DNA from: Planctomycetota bacterium
Lineage (GTDB): Bacteria > Planctomycetota > UBA1135 > GCA-002686595
Reading direction: 5' to 3'
Length of the DNA: 64,000 nt
Assembly: GCA_002683825.1 (NCBI GenBank)
Contig: NYUD01000061.1
Coordinates: 62,001-126,000, forward strand
Part shown: positions 25,893 to 35,027 of the stretch, in pieces
How positions within the stretch are numbered: position 1 is the first letter of the stretch
Layout: each line of letters begins with the position of its first letter
Notes under the pieces: generated by a model
Told to the model about the DNA's origin: nothing
Seen by the model: only the letters and a program-made list of their open reading frames with translations
Databases searched by the model: none
Position numbers and translations under genes: made by a program

Positions 25893-26033
25893 AACCACCT
25901 CTCCTACGGTAATCCCAAGGGGCTTCCCGCAACAGCGTCCTGAAACCCTCTCGACGCCGTGGCTTCATCCGCTACAAAGAGAGACCCCGCTGCCCCCGAA
26001 GAAACCCCTCTTTCCCGACCCTGCCCCTGAATC

Positions 26034-27191
26034 ATGAGCCAAGCTCCCCCCCTGGACGTGCTGGACGCCGTCCGCAACCGCTACAGCCAGGGCGCCAGAG
26101 AGTTCGTTCCTGAGCTTTGTTGTCCGGTGGACTACGACGCCTCCCTGCTCGAGGTTCTCCCCGAGGAGATCCTGGAGAGGGACTACGGCTGCGGGGACCC
26201 CTCGCGTTTCTGCCGCCCCGGCGACCGCGTGCTCGATCTGGGCTCGGGCGCGGGCAAGATCTGCTACATGGCGAGCCAATTGGTCGGCGAAAAGGGGCAC
26301 GTCATCGGTGTGGATACCACCCCCGAAATGCTCGAACTGGCGCGCAGCCATCAGGACGGGATCGCGAGACGCATCGGCTGGAAGAACACCGAGTTTCAAA
26401 ACGGCGTGATTCAGGACCTCGCACTGGATCGCGACAAGCTGGGGGCCTTCCTCGCCGAACATCCCGTCCGAAACCTCGCAGATCTCGCTGCGCTCGAAGC
26501 CGAGACCCAGAGGCTGCGCAAGGAGGAACCGATGATCGCCGACGGCTCGATCGATCTGGTGCTTTCCAACTGCGTCTTGAACCTGATCGACAACGCCGAC
26601 AAACAGAAGCTCTTCCGCGAGATCCACCGCGTCCTCAAGCGCGGCGGCCGCTGTGCGATCTCCGACATCGTCAGCGATCAGGATGTTCCCGAAGAACTCC
26701 GCGGAAGCGCCGAGTTGTGGTCCGGCTGTATCTCGGGAGCCATGCGCGAGGACCGCTTCCTGCAGGCCTTCTCCGACGCAGGGCTCTACGGGGTGGAGAT
26801 CGTCGCCTACCAGGAAAAGGCCTGGGCCATCGTCGAGGGGACCGAGTTTCGCTCCATGACCGTCGTGGCCCACAAGGGCAAGGAGGGCGCCTGCTACGAG
26901 CACAACGAAGCGGTGATCTACAAGGGCCCGTGGAAACAGGTGATCGATGACGACGGGCATGTTTTTCGGCGCGGGGAACGATCCGCGGTCTGCCGCAAGA
27001 CCTTCGGCATCATGCGCAGCGAGCCCTATGCCCCATCGATGTTGCCGATCCCTCCCCTGGCCGAGATTGCGACCGAGGACGCCGGTGTGTTTGCCTGCAG
27101 CACTACCCGTCGCCGCGATCCCCGGGAAACCAAGACGGGCGTGATCCGGGAAAACGTCGCCCCCGGATGCGACGACGAAAGCTGTTGCTAG
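26034..27191 (+). CDS. ArsM-like SAM-dependent methyltransferase
   Basis: A 385-residue class I methyltransferase. The SAM motif is VLDLGSGAGKICYMASQLVG, followed by GHVIGVDTTPEMLELARSHQ and LSNCVLNLIDN. The YGCGDPSRF stretch ahead of motif I and several conserved cysteines (ELCCPVDYD, ELWSGCISG) are those of arsenite methyltransferase-like proteins, which methylate As(III) bound by cysteines. The C-terminal ~90 residues form an extra domain (EHNEAVIYKGPWKQVIDDDG) with more cysteines and a terminal C-C. Arsenite is the most likely substrate; another thiol-bound metalloid is possible. It is divergent from the ASPIC gene and 28 bases ahead of the ThiE gene. Confidence 0.72.
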   Translation: MSQAPPLDVLDAVRNRYSQGAREFVPELCCPVDYDASLLEVLPEEILERDYGCGDPSRFCRPGDRVLDLGSGAGKICYMASQLVGEKGHVIGVDTTPEMLELARSHQDGIARRIGWKNTEFQNGVIQDLALDRDKLGAFLAEHPVRNLADLAALEAETQRLRKEEPMIADGSIDLVLSNCVLNLIDNADKQKLFREIHRVLKRGGRCAISDIVSDQDVPEELRGSAELWSGCISGAMREDRFLQAFSDAGLYGVEIVAYQEKAWAIVEGTEFRSMTVVAHKGKEGACYEHNEAVIYKGPWKQVIDDDGHVFRRGERSAVCRKTFGIMRSEPYAPSMLPIPPLAEIATEDAGVFACSTTRRRDPRETKTGVIRENVAPGCDDESCC

Positions 27192-27219
27192 CCCCCGGCT
27201 AGCGCGCGGAAACCGAGCG

Positions 27220-27894
27220 GTGGCCGACGACCGAAGAACCGAGCTGCGCGTGCGATTGGGCGATGCGCGCTTGATGCTGATCTTCACACCGGAGGTTTGT
27301 CGGGGCGGCGAGCCTCTTGGAGTGCTGGATTCTCTCCTGGCGCTGGTGGACGTGATCCAGGTGCGGGTGAAAGACCCCCGGCAAGGAAGCTCGCCGGCCC
27401 GGGAACTCTACGATTGGACGGCTCGCGTCCTGGAGAGCGTGCGGGGGAGCGGACACGCCCCCCTCGTGATCGTGAACGACCGGATCGACGTGGCGCTGGC
27501 GTTGAAGGAGGAGGGCGTCGCGGGGGTGCACCTGGGAACCGAGGACAGCACGCCCGAGCAAGCGCGGGAACTCCTGGGGGACGTAGCGCTCGTCGGGTTG
27601 TCGACCCATTCGGCCTACCAGGTGGCGGCGGCCCAGGATCGTCCGGTCGATTACCTGGGCTTCGGCCCGGTGTTCCCCAGCACCACCAAGGGATACAGCC
27701 AGGGGCTGGGCCCGGAGGCGGCCTGGATCGCTTCCCAGGCGAGCGGGGTGCCCGTGTTTGCGATCGGAGGGATCGACTTTCGAAACATCGCCCAGATCGC
27801 GGAGGTCGGCAGAGCCGCGGTTTCGAGCGCGCTTCTGTGCGCCGAGGATCCGGCCCGAACCGCCCGTGGAATGGCCGACGTCCTCGGCGGATAG
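27220..27894 (+). CDS. Thiamine-phosphate synthase-like protein (ThiE/TenI family)
   Basis: A 224-residue TIM-barrel protein. Blocks are VDVIQVRVKDP (the Q-x-R-x-K-D pyrophosphate site), LVIVNDRIDVALALKEEGVAGVHLG (N-D-R and G-V-H-L-G), VGLSTHSAYQVAAAQ, DYLGFGPVFPSTTKG and VPVFAIGGIDFRNI. These are all ThiE/TenI hallmarks: ThiE joins HMP-PP and thiazole phosphate. TenI-type aromatisation is the alternative. The start is GTG 27220. No other thiamine gene is in view. It converges with queA, with only six bases between the stops. Confidence 0.82.
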   Translation: MADDRRTELRVRLGDARLMLIFTPEVCRGGEPLGVLDSLLALVDVIQVRVKDPRQGSSPARELYDWTARVLESVRGSGHAPLVIVNDRIDVALALKEEGVAGVHLGTEDSTPEQARELLGDVALVGLSTHSAYQVAAAQDRPVDYLGFGPVFPSTTKGYSQGLGPEAAWIASQASGVPVFAIGGIDFRNIAQIAEVGRAAVSSALLCAEDPARTARGMADVLGG

Positions 27895-27900
27895 GGACGC

Positions 27901-28971
27901 TCAAACCAAGAGCATCGCATCCCCGTAGCTGTAAAAACGATATCCCGTTTCGATCGCCTCTTCGTACAAGCGAAGGATCCGGTCCCTGCCCGCGAAGGCG
28001 CTCACGAGAACCAGGAGGCTCGAGCGCGGCAGGTGAAAGTTGGTGAGCATCGCGTCGCATACCCGGAACTCGTACCCGGGGTATACGTAGAGCGACGTGC
28101 GTCCCTCCATGGCTCGCAGCTCCCCTTCCGCCGCCACCGATTCCAGAACTCGAACGCTCGTCGTGCCGACACAGACGACGCGCCCCCCCCGCTCTTTCGT
28201 GCGCGCGATGGCGTCCACGGTCTCGCCCGCTATCTCAAAGCGTTCCGAGTGCATGCGGTGATCCTCGATCGCCCGGCACTGAATCGGCTGGAACGTGCCG
28301 GGACCCACGTGCAAGGTGACGAAGGCGCACTCGACGCCCGAGGCTTCCAGGGTGGAAAGGAGCTCTTGTGTCAAGTGCAAGCCCGCGGTCGGAGCCGCGA
28401 CGGCCCCGGGGTGCCGGGCGTACACCGTCTGATATCGCTCACGATCTCCCGCCGATGCCTTCTCAGCCGGGTCGCGCTCGATGTAGGGAGGCAGGGGAAC
28501 GCTCCCGTACCGCTCGAGCATGCTGGGCACACCTCTCGTCCCGTCGCCGATGTCTTCGAGCCGCACCCACCACTGCCGCCCCGGGCGCCCCGTGGAATCC
28601 TCGGGCCGGCGCACCAGGGTCGCACGCAAAGCCCCCCCGGCGAGAAGCAACTCCTCCTTCGGACGCAGCTTGCCCGCCGGATTGCAGAGCGCGGTCCAGA
28701 CCTCGGGCTCGGCGGTGGGCTCGCAAAAAAGGAACTCGACCCGCGCTCCGCTCTTGCGGCGGCCGAAGAGGCGCGCGGGCAGGACACGCGTGTCGTTCAT
28801 GACCAGAAGGTCGCCGGGACGCAGGCAGTCAGCCAGGTCGGCGATGCGCCGGTGGGCGGTCGTATCCGCTCCGCGCCGATGAACGAGAAGCCGCGCTCCC
28901 TCCCGTCGGGGAGCCGGCATCTGAGCTATGCGCTCGGGCGGCAGGTCATAGTCGAAGTCTTCCGGTTTCAT
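27901..28971 (-). CDS. queA: S-adenosylmethionine:tRNA ribosyltransferase-isomerase
   Basis: A 356-residue enzyme that transfers the ribosyl part of SAM to preQ1 in tRNA, making epoxyqueuosine, which QueG then reduces. Family blocks: DFDYDLPPERIAQMP, VMNDTRVLPARLFG, VPLPPYI, RYQTVYARHPGAVAAPTAGLH, FVTLHVGPGTFQPI, MHSERFEI, VVCVGTTSVRVLES and LTNFHLPRSSLLVLVSAF. ATG 28971 overlaps the stop of the GT-C gene (ATGA); a longer reading would run into that gene. Full length for the family and very secure. Confidence 0.95.
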   Translation of the reverse strand: MKPEDFDYDLPPERIAQMPAPRREGARLLVHRRGADTTAHRRIADLADCLRPGDLLVMNDTRVLPARLFGRRKSGARVEFLFCEPTAEPEVWTALCNPAGKLRPKEELLLAGGALRATLVRRPEDSTGRPGRQWWVRLEDIGDGTRGVPSMLERYGSVPLPPYIERDPAEKASAGDRERYQTVYARHPGAVAAPTAGLHLTQELLSTLEASGVECAFVTLHVGPGTFQPIQCRAIEDHRMHSERFEIAGETVDAIARTKERGGRVVCVGTTSVRVLESVAAEGELRAMEGRTSLYVYPGYEFRVCDAMLTNFHLPRSSLLVLVSAFAGRDRILRLYEEAIETGYRFYSYGDAMLLV

Positions 28972-30395
28972 TTGGGCACTTTCCGAACGAAGTCGCGGCG
29001 CCACCACTCCTCGACCATCCAGACCATCAGGAATGGAGCGCCGAGAGCGAACCACAACCAACCCGGCTCACGCCACTCCCCGATCGCCCGCCATTCGGTC
29101 AGCGGCCAGTAGAGCAACGGGGCGGCGCCCAGGAAGAGAATCCAGGCTACGGAGGGCTGCAAGACCAACAGGGGAAGAATCCAGGTGAGGTACCAGGGGT
29201 GGAGCGTGGGTGTCAGCACCAGAAAGAGCGCGATCAGGCCGCGCGCAGCTTCGAAGGGGCGCTCGTTCCGCCGCCACAGATAGGCCACGCGCACGAGAAA
29301 GATCGCGCCGATCGCGAGGCGTGCGAGACGGCGCGCATCGAACCAGCCACCGTCCCTCGCGAAGAGCGCCCCGAAAGGGGCCTCGACGACGGGGAAGAGG
29401 ATGTTGAAGGACTCCCAGCGCAAGGCGTACACGCCCAGGCCTCGGGTCAACCCACCGACCCCACCCTCCAGGACGAAGAGGCCTGCCAGGGTGGAGAGCA
29501 GGGTCGCGACGAAGATCAGCAACCCGCGGACTGGACGTTCGCCATGGCGCAGGAGAAAGGGAAGCGCCACCACCGGCAAGAACTTGACCGCGCAGCCGAG
29601 CGCGAGCAGGACGAACGCGACCGCCTCGCTTCTAGCGTTCCCGGACTCGCCCGTCTCGAAAACCACCAGCGCAGCGACGAACAGAAGGATGCCCAGGGCA
29701 TCGAAGTGAGCCGAGCCCGCAAACTCGATCACGACGAGTGGACTCCAGGCCCAGAGGCAGAGACCGGCCTTCGGAATCCGGCGCTTTGCGAAGAGGCGCC
29801 ACAAGAGGCCGAGCACGAGAAGGTCACAGGTCGCGAAGAAGACGCGGAAGAAACGAACCGCCCGCTCTCCCCCCTTCGCCTCCGGCCCGCCGGCAGCGCT
29901 GACGACCGCCCCGAAGACGTACTCCGTGAGGGGTGGATAGGCGGCCGAGACCTCGGGATGGTTGACGAGCGAGTACACCTCGGGCCAGAGCTCGCGCTCC
30001 CTCTTCCGGCCGGGATCGGCCGGCGCCTCGACGTAGGGGCTTTGCCCTTCGGCCACCAGCCCGCCCTCGAAGACGTAGCGATACACGTCGTCGGAAAGCG
30101 CCGGGACCGCCCCGAGGGCCAGGAATCTCAGGCCCAGGGCCACGACCACCACGAAGAGGCCCGTCCCCGGCGTGTCGGGAACACGCCTCGCAACCCGTAC
30201 CGCGAAGATCCAGGCCAAGGAGGCGATCCCGAGGGCGAGCTGGACCTCTCCCCGTGCCTCGGGCCAGGTTCCCATTCCGCGCAGAGCCCAAAAAACCGCC
30301 AAGATCACCAGAGCGGCCACGAACAGGGGAACCCGCGAGCACCCCCCGTCACGGGCCTCTTTTGCAGTTACGACGAAAGGTCTGGAGCGTATCAT
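28968..30395 (-). CDS. GT-C-type integral membrane glycosyltransferase (DUF2029/GT87-like)
   Basis: About 475 residues with ten to twelve hydrophobic helices. After the second helix region comes ALSDDVYRYVFEGGLVAEGQ, the acidic D-D-x-Y-R-Y motif typical of polyprenol-phosphate-sugar-dependent GT-C enzymes, followed by SAAYPPLTEYVF. LTPTLHPWYLTWILPLL is another block common in this group. It probably transfers mannose or a related sugar from a lipid carrier outside the membrane. ATG 30395 is preferred to TTG 30401. It is translationally coupled to queA, an association with no obvious functional link. Confidence 0.78.
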   Translation of the reverse strand: MIRSRPFVVTAKEARDGGCSRVPLFVAALVILAVFWALRGMGTWPEARGEVQLALGIASLAWIFAVRVARRVPDTPGTGLFVVVVALGLRFLALGAVPALSDDVYRYVFEGGLVAEGQSPYVEAPADPGRKRERELWPEVYSLVNHPEVSAAYPPLTEYVFGAVVSAAGGPEAKGGERAVRFFRVFFATCDLLVLGLLWRLFAKRRIPKAGLCLWAWSPLVVIEFAGSAHFDALGILLFVAALVVFETGESGNARSEAVAFVLLALGCAVKFLPVVALPFLLRHGERPVRGLLIFVATLLSTLAGLFVLEGGVGGLTRGLGVYALRWESFNILFPVVEAPFGALFARDGGWFDARRLARLAIGAIFLVRVAYLWRRNERPFEAARGLIALFLVLTPTLHPWYLTWILPLLVLQPSVAWILFLGAAPLLYWPLTEWRAIGEWREPGWLWFALGAPFLMVWMVEEWWRRDFVRKVPK

Positions 30396-30574
30396 TCCCA
30401 AAATTGGGATAACCGGCTATCTGATGAAGGAAGTATCGGGGAATACTGGATTACCGACGGAGGTTCAGCCGTTATGGATCCTGTGAGGCCAGCCAAAGAG
30501 CCACCATAAAGAACTCTCGCCCACGCCCGGGGGGGCCGTGGTCGAGGGAAGTCTCCGCGTAGGGAGATGGACAC

Positions 30575-30610
30575 GAGGGGCGCCAGCACGGGACACGGCT
30601 GGCGCCCCTC
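30575..30610. terminator. 13-bp stem hairpin at the end of the activator-like gene
   Basis: GAGGGGCGCCAGC (30575-30587) and GCTGGCGCCCCTC (30598-30610) form a perfect 13-base stem with a ten-base loop. It lies directly after the stop codon of the minus-strand regulator gene. On the minus strand it is followed by TCGTGTCC, without a T-run; on the plus strand ACTTTTT follows. It most likely ends or protects the minus-strand message. The remaining gap (30396-30574) shows no gene. Confidence 0.5.
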
Positions 30611-33182
30611 ACTTTTTGGGGCCCGCCTCGTGCTCTGCCAGTCCACGCTCTTCGAGCCGCCGCGTCAACGTGTCGGGATCCCAGCCCAGCCATCTGGCTG
30701 CACCCGTCTTGTTCCGGGTGCCGCAGGCATTGCGGCTCGAGGAGAGGGCCAGCTCCAGGTCGAGACGTCGCGGACGCAAGGAGGGCATACGCAGTCGCAG
30801 CTTCTTCGCAAAGCCGTGGCCGAGGTGGCGGATCGCTTCCGCGGAGACCTCTTCGCCAGGGAAGCTCAGTGCAAGTTTGTAGAGGAGACCGGACAGCTGG
30901 GAGAGGTTCCCCGGCCACCGTTGGCGCCACAAGAGCTCCAGGGCCCGAGCGCTGAAGCGCACGGGCTCCGCGCCTTGCGCGTTCGCGAAGCGCTTCGCCA
31001 GGGCGAGCACCAGGCCGGGGATCTCGTCGCGCCGATCCGCGAGCGGTGGGATCTCGACCGCCGTACGTTCCAGGACCTCGGAGAGTGGCCGCGGCATGGG
31101 CAGGCGCTCGAGAACGGATGCGACGGGCTCACGCGAGAGCAGGAACAGCCGCTCTCCGTCGCAAAGACCCGGACGACACTCCCCGGGGCCCTCCAGGCTC
31201 TTTGCTGCCAGTTCCCGAAGGTCACCCACGTCGAGCCCCTCGGCACGCACGACACGCATCGGCGTGTCGCGAAGCGCCCCCTCGAAGTCTAGGTAACGCG
31301 CCAGAAACTCCTTTCCGGCCCCCGCGGGGCCGACGATGCAGATGGGCTCCTGCGCCGTCGCGAGCGCCCGCAGCTCGAGTGCTCGGGTCGACCAGAACCT
31401 GGCGTTTGGATCGAAGGCCGGCTCGAAGCCATGGCGCTCCCGATGTGCGTCCCGGAAACAGGCCGCCCTCCATTCCCTCGCGAGCCCAGCCAGCATCCCT
31501 CGTACCCTTTCCTCACGCAGCGGCTGGTCCCCCCGCCGCGTACTCTCGCACACGAGAAAACTCATCCTGCGGCCATGGATCTCGAGGGGCACCACAGCTC
31601 CCGAACGAGCCTCCGCGTGCCATCCCAGGGAGCCGCCCGAGGCGCTGCCGGGCCGGTCGAAGAAGACCGCCCCTCGGGTGCGCCGAGCCCGGGCCAGGGC
31701 CCGCCGGCCACCGCCGCAGTCGGGACTCCCGACGAACGCCTGTCCCACGGCAGAGACCAGTGCAGGCTCAACCGTCTCGCCGTCGTACTCCAGAAGCAGG
31801 ACGCGCCGACGGGCGAGTTTCAGGCCCAGGCCTTCGATGAGCCGGCGCGCGGCCTTCTGCCTTTCCGAGGGCATGGGGCGGGCGGAAAGCGTCTCCGCTT
31901 CCGCGCCGGGGCGAGGGAGGCTTCGGCCTACCTCCGCCACCCTCGTCCGCCAGGCCCGGGCCACGCTCGCGAGCCTGGCCTCCGAAGGCAAGAGCGCGTG
32001 CTCGCATTCCAGGTGCACCCACCCGGCCACCTCGTGGTCCCCATCCCAGATGGGGACCAGGACCAAAGCGGCCGACCCGCTCCCGAGGGCACCGCGCAGG
32101 CGCGAACGCGGACGACCTTCCATCGCCGCCAGGCGATAGACGCTCTGCGCCGTGGAAAGAAGCTCGTGCTCGGGTTCGCCGATGCGGCGCCACGCCCCTC
32201 CGCGTTCGCGCGCGCGTTCGAGCGGTGCGTCTCCGAGGCCGGGGCTCGAGTCCAGGGCAAGGACCACCAGGCGTTCCCGCTCATCGAGGGCGAAGACGGC
32301 AAACACGGCTGCCGAAAAGCGCCGACGCGAGTCGCAAGCAAGCTCCCGCGGCTTCGTCCCCTGACCCCGGGCCCGACCGGGTAGAAGATCCGCCCACGGG
32401 CCGTGGCGACCGCGCAGTTCTTCCAGTGAGGAAGGCAACGGGCCGCCAAAGGGCTCGAGATCGCGGGCGAGGTCACGGGCCCGTGACTCCTCTCCGCAGA
32501 GAAGAGTCGCCCAGACGTGCATCCAGGAGAGTTCCGGATCGAAGAGCGCCGGGCTGCGTTCGCAGAGATCGCGCACGGCCCGCGCGTCGCAGCGCTCGAA
32601 GGTGGCCGCGCAAAGCCCCCGCAGGGCTGCGGTCACCGCACGCGGGTTCGGTGGCCCGGATTCACCTTCCTTGCGCAGGACCGCGAGCACCGCGCGCCAT
32701 GCCTCCTGCGCTTTTTCCGGTCCGTCGAGGTGGGCGCGCATCGCCCGCAAGCGCCCCAGCGTCACCGCCCCGGCGCCGCGCTCTTGCAGGGCCTCGAGCA
32801 GCCTGTCGAAGGTCTGTTCGCGGGCCTCGCCCGGCCGGGGCACCTCGGGCAGACCTGGATCTCGAGCGCGGAGAATCTCGAGCTGGTTCCAGGCTCCGTG
32901 CCAGGAAAGACGCACCGGTCCTGGATCCAGGAAAGTGTCCGTCGGTAGGAGCTCGACCAGGACGTGCAGGACCAGGACCTCGAGCAACGCGACGGCGCGC
33001 CGGGTCGAAAAAGTCTCCAGCTCGTTTCGAACCCCCTCCCATTGTCCCGCGATTTCACGCCCGCCTCCGTGGGCGTCATCCCGCAGAAGCCGGATCAAGG
33101 TCAGCACGCGCTGCAGCTTGAAGCGCTTCGCCTCCGAGTAACCCGCACACAGCTCATCCAACAACCGCTCCTGGGATTGCAT
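30609..33182 (-). CDS. Degenerate sigma-54-activator-like regulator (GAF domains, AAA+ remnant, Fis-type HTH)
   Basis: About 857 residues. The N-terminal ~280 residues are helical. Two GAF-like sensor regions follow (about 280-430 and 450-590). Next is an AAA+ domain with Walker A (IVGPAGAGKEFLARYL), then IPPLADRRDEIPGLVLALAKRF and RWPGNLSQLSGLLYKLAL, as in NtrC-type activators. The G-A-F-T-G-A sigma-54 loop is absent and Walker B reads GERLFLLSREP without the D-E pair, so ATP hydrolysis and sigma-54 remodelling look lost. The C-terminus has a Fis-like helix-turn-helix (NKTGAARWLGWDPDTLTRRL). ATG 33182 has GAAGGGG before it; TTG 33212 overlapping the previous stop is the alternative. It is the last gene of a three-gene operon. 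Confidence 0.72.
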   Translation of the reverse strand: MQSQERLLDELCAGYSEAKRFKLQRVLTLIRLLRDDAHGGGREIAGQWEGVRNELETFSTRRAVALLEVLVLHVLVELLPTDTFLDPGPVRLSWHGAWNQLEILRARDPGLPEVPRPGEAREQTFDRLLEALQERGAGAVTLGRLRAMRAHLDGPEKAQEAWRAVLAVLRKEGESGPPNPRAVTAALRGLCAATFERCDARAVRDLCERSPALFDPELSWMHVWATLLCGEESRARDLARDLEPFGGPLPSSLEELRGRHGPWADLLPGRARGQGTKPRELACDSRRRFSAAVFAVFALDERERLVVLALDSSPGLGDAPLERARERGGAWRRIGEPEHELLSTAQSVYRLAAMEGRPRSRLRGALGSGSAALVLVPIWDGDHEVAGWVHLECEHALLPSEARLASVARAWRTRVAEVGRSLPRPGAEAETLSARPMPSERQKAARRLIEGLGLKLARRRVLLLEYDGETVEPALVSAVGQAFVGSPDCGGGRRALARARRTRGAVFFDRPGSASGGSLGWHAEARSGAVVPLEIHGRRMSFLVCESTRRGDQPLREERVRGMLAGLAREWRAACFRDAHRERHGFEPAFDPNARFWSTRALELRALATAQEPICIVGPAGAGKEFLARYLDFEGALRDTPMRVVRAEGLDVGDLRELAAKSLEGPGECRPGLCDGERLFLLSREPVASVLERLPMPRPLSEVLERTAVEIPPLADRRDEIPGLVLALAKRFANAQGAEPVRFSARALELLWRQRWPGNLSQLSGLLYKLALSFPGEEVSAEAIRHLGHGFAKKLRLRMPSLRPRRLDLELALSSSRNACGTRNKTGAARWLGWDPDTLTRRLEERGLAEHEAGPKK

Positions 33183-33208
33183 GGGCCCCTTCACCCGATG
33201 ATTCGTCC

Positions 33209-34066
33209 TCAAGAAACCAGTACCCCCACGAGCCCGAGCACCCGCCCCACCGGCGAGCGCACATCCAGATCCTCAGCAAAGGAACGCGCCACTCTCATCG
33301 AGCTCACGCGTGGACTGCGATCGCTCCGCACCCAGCGTGCGATGCGGGCAAACGTCGCCTGAAACTCCGGGGCCGTCCCATCGACCATCAGCTCGAGCCG
33401 GGCGGCGGCGCGCCCCAAGTCCTCGGGCTGGCCCGACAGGAAGGCGAAGACCAGGGCGTAGATGATCGTACAAACACGACACCGCGGATCGTCCGCCGCG
33501 CGTTCGATGGCGGCCAGAGCGCACCCGTGATTCCCCGCCAGAAACTCCGCGAAAGAAAGCCCTTCGAAGATCAGCCACGGCTGGCGTGGGTGCCTGAGGC
33601 GGGCGAGCAATTCGCGAAAAACGACCCGAGCCTGGACCGGTTCGCCATCGGTGAGCCGCGCGAAGCCGAGATCCAGGCGCAGGGCTTCGGTCTCGCCGAG
33701 CCGCAATCCAAAGCGAACCAGGGAGGTCGGGCCGGGCCAGCCTTGTAACGGAGTCTCTGCCAACAGCGAGAGAACCCGGCCCGAGGCGGAGACCTTCCCC
33801 CGCCGGCCCTCCCAGTCGAGGGCATCCGCGACGCGCCCTTTCCAGGCGCACAACGTCGGTGGGCGCCGCAGAGGGGTGAGCAAGGGGTGGCATCGATCCC
33901 CCTCGACTCGGGCGCTCGAAGCGATGGCCGCGGCTTGACGGAAGAGGCGCACGATCTCCTGACGATGAACGTGCTCCAGCTCACAGCGTGCGCGCCGGAG
34001 GAGTTCGGTGTGGGAACGAGCCTGCCTTCGCACGGTGTCGTTTCTCTGGGTTCGGGGTTCGTGCAC
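33209..34066 (-). CDS. Conserved-looking protein of unknown function in the regulator operon
   Basis: A 285-residue, arginine-rich, mostly helical cytosolic protein. Segments such as LTDGEPVQARVVFRELLARLRHP and GNHGCALAAIERAADDPRC have TPR/SEL1-like spacing, so it may be a tetratricopeptide-type scaffold. I do not recognise a family. The start is GTG 34066, preceded by TGAGG with good spacing, eight bases after the stop of the first gene of the operon. It overlaps or abuts the regulator gene, so the three are made together. Confidence 0.55.
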   Translation of the reverse strand: MHEPRTQRNDTVRRQARSHTELLRRARCELEHVHRQEIVRLFRQAAAIASSARVEGDRCHPLLTPLRRPPTLCAWKGRVADALDWEGRRGKVSASGRVLSLLAETPLQGWPGPTSLVRFGLRLGETEALRLDLGFARLTDGEPVQARVVFRELLARLRHPRQPWLIFEGLSFAEFLAGNHGCALAAIERAADDPRCRVCTIIYALVFAFLSGQPEDLGRAAARLELMVDGTAPEFQATFARIARWVRSDRSPRVSSMRVARSFAEDLDVRSPVGRVLGLVGVLVS

Positions 34067-34074
34067 GGAAAACC

Positions 34075-34698
34075 TCAGGAATGGAAGCTCATGGGGGGAA
34101 TCGTCGGTGCGGGAACACCCTCGACGAGATCATCGATCGTCCGACGCAAACTGCGCAAAACCTCGAGTACGCCCAGAGCGCGCTCCGTCGCCACGGCGTC
34201 GGGCGAGGCGCCCTCGAGCAGGATGCGAACGAAGAGCTCACGCTCGAGCGGATCGCGCCGGTTGAAGGCGGCGCACGAGACGCGCATCGCCTGGGGCGCG
34301 AGCCCCAGGGGCCTCGCCAGAACCGTGAAGACGTCCTGGTGGACCAGGGCGGAGGGGCCGTTCGCCGGTCCTGAATCCGAATCCTCCAGGGCCGACTCGA
34401 TGGCCTCGCGGGTGCAATCCCGAAGAAAACGAGAGAGCCGGGGTTCGCCACGCCAGGAAACGGCGCGATAGGCCACCACGGCAAACAGCCGCTCGAGCAG
34501 GCGTTCGATATCGAGGAGGAACGCCCGCCGCCGAAGCTCAACGACGAGGAGGGCACGCAGACCGAGGCGATCGGAGGGAACGATCCGCTTCAGGACGGCG
34601 TCGGAACCTCCCACGAGCAAGAGCCCGGCCAAGTCCGAAGCCTTCGAGGACTCGGAAACACGGTCGGAAAACACCACGTCGCTCGGACGATCTCTCAC
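34075..34698 (-). CDS. Unknown helical protein, first gene of the regulator operon
   Basis: About 207 residues. The start is GTG 34698 with GAGGAG eight bases upstream; GTG 34707 is in frame but lies on the ribosome site. Helices include RALLVVELRRRAFLLDIERLLERLF and, later, CAAFNRRDPLERELFVRILLEG. The latter faintly recalls the region between sigma domains 2 and 4 of ECF factors, but no helix-turn-helix is visible. It could be a sigma-like or adaptor protein serving the downstream regulator. No family assignment is made. Confidence 0.5.
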   Translation of the reverse strand: MRDRPSDVVFSDRVSESSKASDLAGLLLVGGSDAVLKRIVPSDRLGLRALLVVELRRRAFLLDIERLLERLFAVVAYRAVSWRGEPRLSRFLRDCTREAIESALEDSDSGPANGPSALVHQDVFTVLARPLGLAPQAMRVSCAAFNRRDPLERELFVRILLEGASPDAVATERALGVLEVLRSLRRTIDDLVEGVPAPTIPPMSFHS

Positions 34699-35027
34699 CG
34701 GAAGCACTCCTCACGGGAGGAAAGGAGAACGAGAAAGAAGACGACGGGCAGGGTTTCCGGCAGTCTAGCGCCACTTCCTGGGACCGTGGAAGAGCGGCGC
34801 CGCGATTCGTGCGGATCCGCCGGGAACGGGGCGTCACGCCCTTCCGCACGCGCCTCCGATCCCACGGCAAAGGAGAATTCGGCGATTCGAAAACGCTCCG
34901 CCCGCGCAGGTTTTCCACAGGCGAGGACCCGTCCCCGCTTGAGTCCCGTGGGGCGAGCGGATATCTACGGCGGCTTGCATTCGGCGCACAGGTGGCGCGG
35001 AACCGACGAAAAGACTCCCTGGGAGGT
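34699..35027. other. Gene-free stretch between the divergent regulator operon and fabI
   Basis: These 329 bases hold no supported gene, tRNA or repeat. They must carry the promoters of both the minus-strand regulator operon and fabI. GGGAGGT at 35021-35027 is the fabI ribosome site. No clear -35/-10 pair stands out, perhaps because the sequence is GC-rich throughout. Confidence 0.6.
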
